Source: Allium sativum
Taxonomy: Eukaryota > Streptophyta > Magnoliopsida > Asparagales > Amaryllidaceae
NCBI GenBank assembly: GCA_030737875.1
Contig: CM060912.1
Location: forward strand, 458,432,310 to 458,496,309
Length of the DNA: 64,000 bases
Direction of reading: 5' to 3'
Below the pieces are notes generated by a model. That model had not been told where the DNA came from, made no database searches, and saw only the letters and a program-made list of their open reading frames with translations. Position numbers and translations under genes: made by a program. Positions 35,346-46,620 of this stretch are shown in pieces. Numbering within the stretch: the stretch's first letter is position 1; each line of letters begins with the position of its first letter.

Positions 35346-35614
35346 TCTTATCATGGTGCATCGCCTTGCCATGTGGACGTTATTTTCGCGTCCTTTATGT
35401 TTTCTCTCGGCTCTGGAGAGTTAGAGCGCAATCAATGGTGTGATTCACTTTATTGCACCTTCCTCGTTCTGGCTGCGGATTACTCTCCATTCTGATGGAA
35501 AGCACCTGGAATTACATGTTTCTGTAATCGTTGTATGAATTTTACAACAAACTTTATAAAGATAGAAGAGCAGATAAATAATGGTGCAAATAAAGGTAAA
35601 CGACACATAATATT
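35346..35614. other. Non-coding spacer after Tat pol
   Basis: No frame or motif of note; part of the region between pol and the tandem repeat. Confidence 0.5.
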
Positions 35615-35668
35615 TTTATAGTGGTTCGGTCAAATATTGACCTACGTCCACTTTATAATCCTTTGCTC
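35615..35668 (-). promoter_or_regulatory. Internal copy of the LTR hairpin/promoter module
   Basis: On the minus strand TATAAAGTGGACGTAGG, a short spacer, then CGAACCACTATAAA. The same layout is found in both Tat LTRs (about 19297-19338 and 42147-42188), about 130 bp from the LTR end. GTGG and CCAC can pair as a stem. It lies just after the integrase stop. Similar modules occur in the LTRs of many plant retrotransposons. Confidence 0.6.
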
Positions 35669-35742
35669 AAGACATTGGACTATTCTAGGCAAGTCATGCC
35701 TTTAACATTGTCCTATGAAACAAAAGGATAAATCTGATGACT

Positions 35743-36861
35743 TTACGTCAGATAAGGCCACAAATGTTGGGCATTCCACACTCTGGGGATTTCTTCTCCA
35801 TCTACGGTTGCTAGCTTGAAGGTTCCATTATCAAGCCTTCGTAGAACGGAGTATGGTCCTTCCCACTTCGCACCCATATGAGTTGGGGGTGGAAAGACAC
35901 GCTTCAGAACCAAGTCTCCGGGTTCAATGGTTCGGGCTCGAACTCTTTTGTTGTAGTATCTAGCGACCTGTTGCTTGTGTCTCAAGGCACGCAGGTCTGC
36001 TTCATCCCTTTTCTCCTCTATTGTATCTAGGGATTCAAGGAGCAACTCGTTATTAGTCATCGGATCGTAGTAAGTAAATCGGTGAGATGGTACTTTTAGC
36101 TCAACCGGGATGACTGCCTCTGCTCCAAAAGCAAGGGAGAAGGGAGTATGGCCTGTCGCCGATTTATATGTTGTCCTGTAGGCCCATAAAGCCAAGGGTA
36201 ATTCATCGACCCACATGGCTTTGGTTCGCTTCAATCTTCTTTTGATAATGGACTTAATCACTTTATTTGCTGCTTCGACCTGTCCGTTCGACTGCGGATG
36301 TGCAAAAGAGGTGTACCGTTTCTCAATGTGGAACTTCTGGAAGAAATCCCTAAACTCGTTGCTATCAAACTGGGTTCCATTGTCAGTTATGACGATCTTC
36401 GGGATCCCAAATCGGCAAATAATGTTTCTAACAACAAAATTAATCACTCGCTTGGTTGTGATTGTAGTTAACGACTCAACCTCGACCCATTTGGTGAAGT
36501 AGTCTACAGCCACAATAACGAACTTTGCTCTGCCCTTTGCTATAGGGAGGCTTCCGATGATATCAATCCCTCACATAGCGAAAGGCCATGGACTTGCCAT
36601 TGTCTTTAACTGGCCAGGAGGTGCCCTGGGAATTTTTGAAAATCTTTGGCATGCATCACAACGTCGTGCGTATTTTGCCGCATCTTTGTTTATGGTAGGC
36701 CAGAAGTAACCATACCGCAACACCTTTTTTGCCAATGTTTGTCCTCCAGTATGGTTACCACATTCACCCTCATGTACTTCCTGCAGTACACGCCTGATGT
36801 CGTCATGGGCTATACACCGGAGAAGAGGCATCGAAAACCCCTGTCTGTACAGGACTCCGCC
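35743..36861 (-). pseudogene. Tat integrase
   Basis: Inserts the DNA copy. Zinc-binding part: HEGECGNHTGG then CDACQRFSK. Core: VAVDYFTKWVE, ITDNGTQFDSNEF and PQSNGQVEAANKVI give the D, D and E positions. The C-terminal part has a GDLVLKRVFPP and KWEGPYSV pattern (the GPY/F-like end) and stops at 35743-35745 without a chromodomain. A TGA at 36571-36573 and the TAA at 36862-36864 close the frame; both lie in the same frame as the RT, so the whole was one polyprotein. Confidence 0.94.
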
Positions 36862-39070
36862 TTACAGAACGTATCGGGAAGCTTTACGGATTATTTTACG
36901 CCTCTCACTCTTCTTGGTCGGAAGCGTTCCATTTATCAAGAAATTCTTTTGAGGGGTCATCCATGACTCCCTTTCTGGCTCAGTCTCTAGTATCGGATCA
37001 ATTTCCATCTGACCTATGCTAGGGAACTGAAGTACTTCAACTGGGGCTAGCCCGGCTTCTTCAGGATCGTTGGAACTAGCCATCTTCGCTAACTTGTCCG
37101 ACTGTTGGTTCTCTGACCGCGGAATATGGGATATACTATAGTGATTAAAGCCAGTCAGCAACTCCTTCACTTTCTCCAAATATGAAATCAATCTTGGGCT
37201 CTTAGCTCGGAATTTTCCAGTAACCTGATTTACAACCAACTTGGAGTCACAAAATATGTCTAGCTTCGCGATCTCTAATTCCTTTGCGATCCTCAGCCCG
37301 GCTATCAGGGCTTCATATTTGGAGTCGTTGTTAGTGGCGTGAAATTCCAACCGGATAGCATAGAATATCAGTCTTTTCTCAGGAGTTTCAAGCACCACTC
37401 CGGCACCGGATCGTTTATCATTCCTAGCACCATCAATATACAATTTCCATGCACTAGGATCGAGAAGTAACTTTGGTGGGTCAGCCTCTTCGTTTACCAT
37501 GTCATCCTCCGAGATAGTAAATTCTGCTATGAAATCTGCCAGCACTTGCCCCCGTATCGATCGTCGGGGCTGAAAATTCAAATCAAATTGACTCAGTTCA
37601 ATGTTCCATTTGAGCAGCCTTCCAGAAGCTTCTGGTCTCTGCAGAATTTGCTTGAGCGGATGATCTGTGTACACGGTGATAGGATGAGCTTGGAAATAAT
37701 GTCGAAGCTTCCAAGATGCAATCAATAAACTGTACGCCAGCTTTTCGATCCTCGGATAATTGCGTTCAGCTGCCGCCAATTTTTTACTCACGTAGTACAC
37801 TGGCCTTGTCTTCTTCTCTCACTAATGCTGAGCTGATCGCGTGGGACGACACTGCTAAGTACACGAATAAATCCTCGTGATCTACCAGCTTAGACAGTAT
37901 CGGGGGTCTCTCCAGATGATTCAGCAGGTTCTGAAATGCTTCAATGCAATCAGGAGTCCACTTAAAATTGCGTTTTCCTCGCTTTATCAATTCAAAGAAC
38001 GGAATGCATTTGTCTGTCGCTCTAGAGATGAATCTGCTTAATGCTGCTACTTTCCCTGCAAGGCTCTGCACATCTTTGATTTGTCTAGGCTCCTGAATGT
38101 CTTTGATTGCTGCAATCTGGTCTGGATTAATCTCAATCCCGCACGAGCTGACAATGAATCCCAAGAATTTCCCGGATGCAACCCCAAATGAGCATTTCGT
38201 TGGGTTGAGTTTCATCCCATACTTTCGAAGAATGCCAAACATCTCTGCCAAGTTTGTAGTGTGATCGGACGATTGTCTGGACTTAACCAACATGTCGTCA
38301 ACGTACACCTCCATCATTTTCCCAATTTGGTTATAGAACATTCTGTTCACTAACCGTTGATATGTAGCGCCTGCGATCTTCAAACCAAAAGGCATTACCA
38401 CGTAGCAGTATAATCCCAGATCCGTAATGAAGCTAGTGTGTTCTTGATCTGGAACATGCATAGGAATCTGGTTATATCCTGAATAAGCATCCATGAAAGA
38501 GAGAAGCTCATGACCTGCCATTGAATCTACCAACTGATCAATTCTGGGTAACGGAAAGCTATCTTTTGGGCAGGCTTTATTCAAATCCGAAAAATCAATA
38601 CACGTACGCCACTTCCCATTGGCCTTCTTTACCAAAACTGGATTTGAAATCCAATCTGGGTAGGTTGAGTCTCTGATGAATCCGTTACTTCTTAACTTTT
38701 CAACTTCTTCTTTCAAGGCTGCGGACCTCTCTGGGCCCAGCATTCGCCTTTTTTGTTTTACAGGGGGATGCTTTGGGTTAATGCTCAATGAATGACTCAT
38801 AATTGATGGAGATATCTCATACATGTCCGCGTGGGTCCAAGCAAATACATCCAAGTTATCTTTCAGGAAATCTGTCAGTTCTTTAGCTCGAACTGGATCC
38901 AACTGGGATCCAATCTTCAGGACCTTCTCTGGGTCGCTATCATCGATCGGTACATCCACAGTCGTTTCGTTGGGAGCCGCCATTCTGCCCCCAGTCTCTT
39001 CGTCTTCTCTGGGATCTATATCCTCGGGTAGTTCTCTGGGCGACTCACCTATAGTCATTCTATTTAATTG
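36862..39070 (-). pseudogene. Tat reverse transcriptase and dual RNase H
   Basis: RT: NPVLVKKANGKWRTCIDFSD, MDAYSGYNQI, catalytic YVDDML (about 38305), KFLGFIVS. First RNase H: EDLFVYLAVS and ITVYTDHPLKQILQRPEASG. Second, archaeal-type RNase H: LYIDGARNDKRSGAGVVLE, ATNNDSKYEALIAGL and IPRSENQQSDKLAKMAS. A second RNase H is a mark of the Tat lineage. A frameshift near 37800-37815 separates the first RNase H into two frames. Upstream TAG (39071-39073) is in frame with protease. Confidence 0.95.
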
Positions 39071-39847
39071 CTATGATGTCTCCTCCCTTGTGGGGGAAGA
39101 AGCGTCTTTAGTCTCAATATCTTTTCCTTTACGGAGTAGCTTTAGCTCTGCAATGTAACATGCTCGTGCAGCAACCTGATCTCCTCTGACTATGCCAACA
39201 CCAGCTTCCGTAGGAAACTTCAATAACAAGCACCAGGGGGCTATACAAGCTCTAAACTTTGCTAGGGCCGGTCGGCCCAAGAAGGCATTATAAGGCGATT
39301 CAATAACCAAAACCACAAAGGGAAGAATTCTCACTCTCTGGCGTTCTCCTTCCCCAAGTGTTACCGGTAGCTCTACATATCCCATTGGAGCAGTTGAAGC
39401 TCCGTTAAATCCACGGATCCATCCTTCACACGGCTTTAAATCTTTCAATTCAAGATTCATTAGATCGAACGTCTTTTTGAATAGAATGTTGACTGAACTC
39501 CCGTTATCCACTAAAACTTTATGGACAGTGGCCGGGCCAATAGGAACTGTGATTACAAATGGATCTGCGGTCGGAGCGTGGACTCCAATACTCTCTCGGT
39601 TGCGGAAAATGACGTCATCTGACATCATCTTTGGTTGTTTTACCAGGACATCGTCCTTAGGGTTGCTACACTCTCCTGCCTCAAGATGATGCTTTGCTGC
39701 GTTTACGTACTGGTCCATTGCCTTGAAACTATGCCCGACTAGGTGAAGCCCTCCGATTATGGTATTGATAACAAGATCCTTTCATTTTAGCTGGACAGTT
39801 GGCCTGGCAGTAGGTTGATTCTGGTTTTGGTTCGGGGTCTGAATATC
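39071..39847 (-). pseudogene. Tat protease part of the polyprotein
   Basis: Aspartic protease with active-site segment VLVDNGSSVNILF (about 39510-39475), Tat-type DNGSS in place of DTGA. Downstream FLGRPALAKF is the usual second signature. Same frame as the gag C-terminus and RT, with stops TAA 39848-39850, TGA 39782-39784 and TAG 39071-39073 between them. Confidence 0.92.
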
Positions 39848-41928
39848 TTACCCCCTATCTCTAGGAGTCACCCGGTACTCATCCAACTTCCCTTCTCGGA
39901 GCAGCCTCTCAACTACGTCTCTCAGATGATGGCATTCATTTGTAGAATGTCCGTGAGTCTGATGGAAGGGACAAAACTTCCCTGTCTCACGTTCTTTCTC
40001 CATCGAATCTCTTGGAGGAGGCCTTTTATGTTGGAGAACGTTGTACGAGTCTACGAATATATTCTCCAAAGTATCATTTATTGGCGTATAATTTTCGAAA
40101 GACCTCGGACGGGTCCTTCTCTGGGAGTCGTTCCCCCGATTTCTCTTCCGATTATTGCCATTACTATTGTTACCATTGTTTCCTAACTGGTGGCCTCCCC
40201 CTGGTTTCAGTTTCCAACATTGACTTCAACCTTTCCCGAGCTGTCTCTGGTTTGCTTGATGGCCACATTACTTTGGATTTCCTCCTTATTTTCCATTTTC
40301 ATCTTCTGGTTAGCATATACCTGCTCCTGACGTAAGCGTACGTTTTCTTTCTCGTAGAACAATTCTCTAGTATGAGGTGGCTTGCTAGCCAGGTATCTCC
40401 CAAATTCAGTATCTTTATCTACCCCATCAAATAGCGCTACCACAACAGTTGGCTCATGGGGATCCTTGACTTCGGTGGCGGCTAGGTTGAAACGATCCAG
40501 ATACACTCTCAAGCTCTCGCCTGGTCGTTGTTTGACGAGGAACAGGTCAATCACACTCTTTGACCTCTGTGCATAAATGCGGAACTGTTCCACGAACCTT
40601 TCACTCAACTCCCTGAAACTGGAAATTGATCTTGCTGGTAAGCGAGTAAACCATAATAACTCTACATCCTCCAGGAATATAGGGAAGGCTTTGCACTTTA
40701 CAGCGTCAGAGGCTGCGACGGCGGTCATAGACCAAGAATATCTCATTAGGTGTTGGATTGGATCAGATCTACCCGCGTAACGGTTCATCTGAGGCATGTT
40801 GAAGCGCCTCGGGAATGTTACGTCTAGAATGTCATCAGTAAAAGGGGTGTGACTGCAGTCAATTCCCCAATCTTCATTCCTTTGTCCACGGCTATCCGCC
40901 AGGATTTGATGGACCATAGCTGCAACATTTGCACTGGTCATTGGAGGCTCGGGATCAACGTTTCTTACTCGGTGGAATTCTCCGACCTCTCTTCTAGGAA
41001 CATCCACGAAGTCCGGATCTCGGATTGGGCTTCGTTGCCCCCTGTTACCATGGGTATTTGTACGGCGAAGGGGCTGAGGTGGTCTATTCTCAACAGGATT
41101 ATCCACAACTCGAGCTCTAGGAGTTGCGGCACGATTATTCAAGTTGCATTTTGAGGGTCTTACACCAAGTGTCTCTTCCTCCCATGAGGGTAAGGTTCCA
41201 AATCAGAGCTGCTCTATGTTTTCAGCCTTCTCATACGGTCGCCGCGGAGGTCTTGACGATTCCTCTGACGAAGAAGAGTACTCTGGGGTGAGTGGGCGAA
41301 CTGGAAGTGTTCTTTGTCTTGCGAGATCAACGATCCTTCTATCCATAGTAGTTAAGTTCTGCTGCAGCACAGAGCTTTGCTGCCTTTGAGCAGCTAATTC
41401 ATCAAACAGCCTACCCCACATTTCAGAGAAGCGAGATAGATCTCCTTCAGTGACCGGAGCAGAGGGGTCATATTGATCATCAACATTTTCTCTTATGCGC
41501 AGAGAACTTGAGCCAGGTCGAACAGAGGTACCAGGACGGGAAGAGTGTGCCAAAACCTCCTTTCTAGGTCAAGTTGTAGTCTGGTCATCACTTCGGATCG
41601 CAGTGGACCTGTGTCTGTGGATCGTAGCGCCCCCCTGGGGTCGGATTGTGGTAACATTAGGGGGAGGGTTCGTGGTGTTGTCTCGGGATCGAGTGACGAC
41701 CCCTTCAGATGCTCGGTTCGTGCCACCCTCAGTTCGGATCGTGGCGCCCCCTTCAAACTGGTTCGTGACGCCACGTTCGGGTCGGATCGCCCCTATGTCT
41801 CCGCGATCCGCGAAGCCTTCCTCAACCTGCTCATGCACACTTTCTTCAACTGCTTCATTCACGACTTCAGTCGCCTGCGAAGCCCGTACTTCCTTAGACT
41901 TCTTTCCGGCCATGATATCAGATGCCAT
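39848..41928 (-). pseudogene. Tat gag
   Basis: ATG at 41928 (MASDIMAGKKSKE) opens the frame 120 bases after the LTR. A charged N-terminus with ATIRPQGG-like repeats is followed by a Ser/Arg region, then the Retrotrans_gag domain (about 40710-40380): KAFPIFLEDVELLWFTRLPA, FRELSERFVEQF, KQRPGESLRVYLDRFN. The C-terminus has an Asn-rich and Arg-rich stretch and the knuckle CPFHQTHGHSTNEC (about 39970). Breaks: TGA at 41569-41571 and 41203-41205, a frameshift near 40206-40230, and TAA at 39848-39850. Reading resumes in the same frame after both TGA codons. Confidence 0.92.
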
Positions 41929-42030
41929 TGGAATCTTTCAAAAATCTAAACAGTGAAGTTTTGGGACTGTTTTCTTCGGACTTGAATATCCAAACAACGG
42001 AGCAACAACCCAATATGCCGAGAAATCAAT

Positions 42031-42046
42031 TCTCAGTGAAAGCACC
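42031..42046 (-). promoter_or_regulatory. Putative primer binding site of the Tat element
   Basis: On the minus strand TGGTGCTTTCACTGAG starts four T after the LTR edge at 42051. Position and the opening TGG fit a PBS. I could not assign the tRNA. Confidence 0.6.
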
Positions 42047-42944
42047 AAAATGTTAGATCAAAATTTGGCTCTAACACCCAAATTGTTATGATTCGTAGAG
42101 AATTATGACTGAGAAATGAGGAAAAAGCAGAGAACACACAAGGTTTATAGTGGTTCGGCGTTAACGAGCCTACGTCCACTTTATATGCTATTAATTATAC
42201 CTTGAATGCTAGTACAACCAATGATTTCTCTCAAACTCACTCTTACAATTATGATATCTCTCAATAATCTCGAAGTAAATCTGGTATAAAATAGTGGTAT
42301 GACAGTAATGGTGGAATCAATCCTTAAAACTGCCAAAAGATCCTCAAAAATACCAAGCTCTGGGCTATTTATAACTGATTTCCGGTGACAGATCGTAGTC
42401 ATACGTGGCCCACATCCCGAAGATCTCGGACCGGTTCGTAGCTTGATGAAGAATTAGTCAAATTAGCCGTTGTGGATAGGTGTCGCGATCTCCTTAAACA
42501 TCGGATCGTGGATGACCAAGTCCGTGACCATCATCGTGTCTCCCAGCTCGGATCAGATCGTGATCGTAGCCTAATGAAGAATTGGTCAATATGACAGTTG
42601 GTAACTGTAACACCCCGTATTTTCTGAGAATATTAAAAAAGATGATTAATTATGAAGAAGTTATTAAGCCTTGAAGTTTATATGCATATGAGAGAAATAT
42701 ATATAGATATATATAAAAATTAAATAAATAAACATGCAAAAAAGGTTCAAAACAGCGAATTGGGAGGGGGAATAACCGAACCGGCCCATTTTTGATGTCG
42801 AGCCGAGCCCTGTGGGTCGACTAGGGGTTAATCCAGGGTGTTTGGCTGTCATCCCGTGGGCCGGTTCGCTCAAATGCATATTTTGCATTTGAATGGTTCT
42901 CATGATTCAGGGTTAATCTAATGGTCCTAAATAACTTCCTACAC

Positions 42945-42975
42945 CTATATATACATCCCTAACCTAAACCTAAAT
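42945..42975 (+). promoter_or_regulatory. TATA box of the solo LTR
   Basis: CTATATATAC followed by CCTAACCTAAACCTAAA, about 340 bp from the LTR start. Typical core promoter layout for a plant LTR; activity is inferred. Confidence 0.5.
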
Positions 42976-44259
42976 CTCATATACAATTCTCTAGCCTCCA
43001 TTGCTCTCTTCCTCTCTAAAAATAAATAAATCAATGGCGTCTCTACTCTGCTGAAACCTAAGCTAGGACTTGTGCTTCTTCTTCCTCCATTTCTGATTAG
43101 GATTAAAAGAGAACAGCTACAACACCTTTTTCTTTTAGAATCCAACCAAGGCAAGTGCAGTTATTTTCCGATATAAACTTTAATTATAATTGTGACATGA
43201 TTGTAAATCTGAATTTGAGATTGCGTATGTTCTGTTCTGATCTATTTTATTCTATATCTCTTTCTTCTTTCTGTTCTATAGCCAGGCTACCCCGAGCCTG
43301 CGCTAAATCTCATAAGAGATTAACACACAAACGTTAAACTTTGGTATAAATAATGAATGATGGCATAATTGGACATGGCTAATTTGTAACTAAAAGGACA
43401 TAGGTTGTAAACTAGATTTAGATCTGTGCATATTCTGTGAATTGGAAGAAGTGGAACCACTGTATATTAACATGTGACTTGAGACATTGGACATAACGCA
43501 TATTTTTGAATTAAAGATCTGTTATAATTTAAAGTTCTAGATTGCTGGGCATATTGTTTATATAGAAATTCATGATTTGGGATAAAAAAGGGAATATGAC
43601 TTAGGTGTGAAGATTTATGTTAAGATTTGATAACTATTAAATGTGGATAACACCTAAGTGGGAGAATTTTGAATATATGACATGCATTGAAATCGATGGC
43701 TATATTTGGTATAATTTATATGTGAATCTTTTGTACTAGGCAAGTTTAACTAAATTTGAGACGTGTGTTATATGGTAAATTATGACCATAATCTGTGCCA
43801 TGTAAATTCAATGCAAACGTGGGGTATATGATCATAATGTGAATCATGACAACTATTTAGGCATGCAAACTTAGGCCAAATTTATAATTAGGCAAGATAT
43901 GTTTATAAAACTTTAAGGAATGATTAAATCTGTTATATTGCCTAATTTGCTAGTTCTGTTATATTGCCTAATCTGCTAGTTCTGCTATAATCTGCTATAT
44001 CTGTTCATATACCAAATCTGTCATCTGCTAAGTCTGCTGAAGATGCCTAAACTGTTATATGCTAAACTGCTTAATCTGCTAAATCCGTTAAGTCGCCTAA
44101 TATGCTAAATCTGTTATCTGCCATATATGTTGAGTTGATATATTTAGTCTGTTATTGACATAATCTGAATTGGCTATAGTTATGAAAATTGACATGTATA
44201 TTAGGCGTGGGCATAAATGGTAAATTAATAATTAATTGGCCGCAAAGATAAACATGGCT

Positions 44260-44470
44260 GACTCGAGGTTAGAATGAGTTTGCGGCGTAATCCTGCCCGG
44301 AACCGCCCGGCACATCCAGTGGCCACAAACAATAGGTTCTAATGTGAGAAGTTAGTCATAACGTGCTTGAAACCCGAGGTTAGAGTCAGTTTGCGGCTGA
44401 AATCTACCCGGAACCAACCGTCCTAACCAGTAGCCGCAAACTGTCAGTCTAATGTGAGAGGTCTGGGCAT
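44260..44470 (+). repeat. Two 111-bp direct repeats in the solo LTR
   Basis: GAGGTTAGARTSAGTTTGCGGC starts at 44265 and 44376; each unit goes on with CCCGGAACC, CCAGT-GCC and CAAAC, then TCTAATGTGAGA. Non-coding. Confidence 0.8.
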
Positions 44471-46174
44471 TAATATTTAATTAATGAAAATCTGAGATAA
44501 ATATAATGTCTAAAACATGTTGGGCGGATAGGGTTAAACCCACTAGACTGATGAGTTTAATAAATCTGTTCCGTGAATCGGTAGGCCCAATTACAAAGTT
44601 AGACAAATCTGTAAATCTGTTAAATCCGTATATCTGATCCGTTAGTCTAAAACTTGTCTGATCTGTGAACTAGTTGATCTGAATTATGTATGTCTGAACT
44701 TGTTAATCTGAAATCTGTTAGTCTGGGGACACAAGGATTGGAGGGGAATTACTTGTGTCATCTGTTGTTTGGGACCCATATTAGTCAGTAACCCTTTCTG
44801 GTATCAAAACTTTGACCCAATAGTAGGTAGGGTCCGGGCACGCTTACTGAACTAATTATAAGCGGTTCATTCTGATAATGGCGAGGGGTGTTGATGGTGC
44901 GTTCCAACCGGGTCATGTGCGTGCATGGATCCCGGTCTTCCTCTGAGGATGTAAGACGCCGTGACATCTGTAAATAGGTCTGTGTCATTCAAAGGTTGCC
45001 ACTTTAGGGAATGTTACACCCTTCGGTGGGGCTGGCATAGGGTATTTATGTATTAGGGAGCCGATCGCTTGGGGTAGGGTTTTAGGGTACACTTAGTTCT
45101 GTCTGTTTCTGGTGGTACCGTCTGTTTCTGTTGGGTGGTAACACCTGTCTGTTTCTCCGTGGTACCGTCTGTTGGGGTGGTAAATGCCCATTACTAGTGT
45201 ACACCTAATTCTACATTCTGTTTTCGTAGGGATTAATCTGTTTCTGCTTCTGTCTGTTTTCGTTCGGGTGGTAAAGTCCCATTACTAGCACTCTCTTCTG
45301 TGGAAATTATTCTGTACCCGTTTCTGTTTCAGTTTAGACATTAGGGTGGCACCTAATTCTGTTATACTAGTATTAGTGCAGAGAAGTAAGATATAAATAA
45401 GAAGCATGGCTTAGTCTACATCATTCTGTTTCTGCTATTTAACCTAAGTATATCTGCTGCTCATGATACTGCCATCTCTTATCCAGTTTTGCTTTCATGT
45501 CATTATTATTATTATCTGTTCATATGCTGAAAGTCATTGGACTTACCAGACTTTATGTCTGACCCTTGTTGTTTCGCCTCCTTTCTTCCGTTTCCCCCCA
45601 GGTTTTGTAGAAGGGAATACTCTAGCTTGATCCAGATTTCTTCCGCTTGCAGTTCTTAAAGTATGGCTTGTCTTCTTCTGTGGGGATTATGATTTTAAAC
45701 TATGCATTCTGAAGGCTTTTGTACAAGACTGATATTTTGTACTTGAATTCTGATATTGTGATTTGAAAGGATGTAACCAAGCTTCTGTTTGAAATAAAGT
45801 TATAATTTTTCAAGTACTGTTTATCTGTCTTGTAGTATTCTGTTTCTGTTTACTAAAATGCTCCACCAAAGTTAAGGCATTCCCTTTGTGAGTGACCTTA
45901 ACGGAGGTGGGGTGTTACAGTAACACGTGTCGCGAGATCCTGCATTCTCGGATCGTGGTGGACTTGGTCTTGGTCATCATCCATCAGCTTCGGGGATCAG
46001 ATCGGATCGAGCTAGCGATGGACGGATCAGATCGTGGTCAAAGGGGGGGCGATCGCGAGCCGAAGGGAGTATGGCGACCCGATCGGGTCTTCGAGGGTTA
46101 AAGGTGTGAAATTTCATATTTTCTTCTTGTGTGTGAACCTTGGTGGCATGGTCAAAAAGCTAGCCAACAGATAT

Positions 46175-46525
46175 ATTTTTTGCTATTTTTTTGCTTTATA
46201 TCAAAAAATAAATTTGTACTTAATCTCATGTTTCTACAAACAATTTCTTTTGGATTTTCTTTGCTACAGTGGTTTTTTTTTGCAAGGCGAAAATATTTTC
46301 TGTTTTTACTGCAATTATTGATAGGTTGGCTAAAAATAAAAGTAATAGTATTTTTTTTAAACATGTTTTTGAGAAAGAACATCTCTCTATTTCGAAATTT
46401 AGAGAGTGTATTTTATAAAAATTCCTTATTGTTTATGTTATATTGTATATCGTATGAATTATGTATTTTAGTTTAATGAAAGTGTAATTTTATCATATTT
46501 TATTGTTATGGATATGACGTGTATT
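46175..46525. other. AT-rich flank between the Tat and CACTA elements
   Basis: About 350 bp of AT-rich sequence. Frames of 76-115 codons on both strands reflect AT composition. Nothing recognised. Confidence 0.5.
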
Positions 46526-46620
46526 CGCTACTAAAAAAGGCTGCTATTCCAACGCCTGATTTCCAATGGTCGCTAATGGCTATGAAGAGCCGTTGGAAGT
46601 CGATGGAATAATAGCCGTTG
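46526..46620 (+). repeat. CACTA left terminal and subterminal repeats
   Basis: Terminal inverted repeat followed by TTCCAATGGTC, AGCCGTTGGAAG and AGCCGTTGGAAA, matching motifs at the right end. Confidence 0.88.

Larger units (their letters stand above)
42606..45919 (+). mobile_element. Solo LTR, 3.3 kb, chromovirus-like
   Basis: Ends TGTAACACCCC and GGGGTGTTACA are perfect 11-bp inverted repeats, flanked by GTAAC at 42601-42605 and 45920-45924. There is no gag, pol, PBS or polypurine tract, so it is a solo LTR left by LTR-LTR recombination. A TATA-like TATATATA (about 42946) is followed by CCTAACCTAAACCTAAA, and the 3' part is CTG/TCTGTT-rich with AATAAA-like AAATAAAGTT near 45793. The ends resemble the Tekay LTR (TGTAACGACCC), which suggests a related family. 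It contains no gene. Confidence 0.95.
19201..46169 (-). mobile_element. Tat-lineage Ty3/gypsy LTR retrotransposon, full length, with nested insertions
   Basis: Direct LTRs (19201-19999 and 42051-46169, the latter split by a solo LTR) start TGTTAGATCA and end CCAACA. They are flanked by a perfect 5-bp duplication, GATAT, at 19196-19200 and 46170-46174. Minus-strand gag, protease, RT, two RNase H domains and integrase, in that order, no chromodomain, plus an antisense gene and a tandem repeat after pol, are Tat-lineage features. Without the Tekay insert (9651 bp) and the solo LTR with its duplication (3319 bp) the element is about 14 kb. About 33 differences between the LTRs were counted by eye (about 4%). 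Confidence 0.97.
42051..46169 (-). repeat. 5' LTR of the Tat element, split by a solo LTR
   Basis: Starts TGTTAGATCA at 42051 and ends CCAACA at 46169. Without the insert (42606-45919 plus one GTAAC) it is 800 bp, matching the 799-bp partner. The host sequence GGTAACACGTG, intact at 19750, is cut after GGTAAC here. Confidence 0.96.

Noticed and set aside
39060..39090. Ogre-type intron between protease and RT
   Set aside because: The frame runs straight through apart from one TAG; no splice sites and no gap.
36215..41956. Plus-strand frames of 60-153 codons opposite Tat gag-pol
   Set aside because: Shadows of the minus-strand coding frame; no independent domain.
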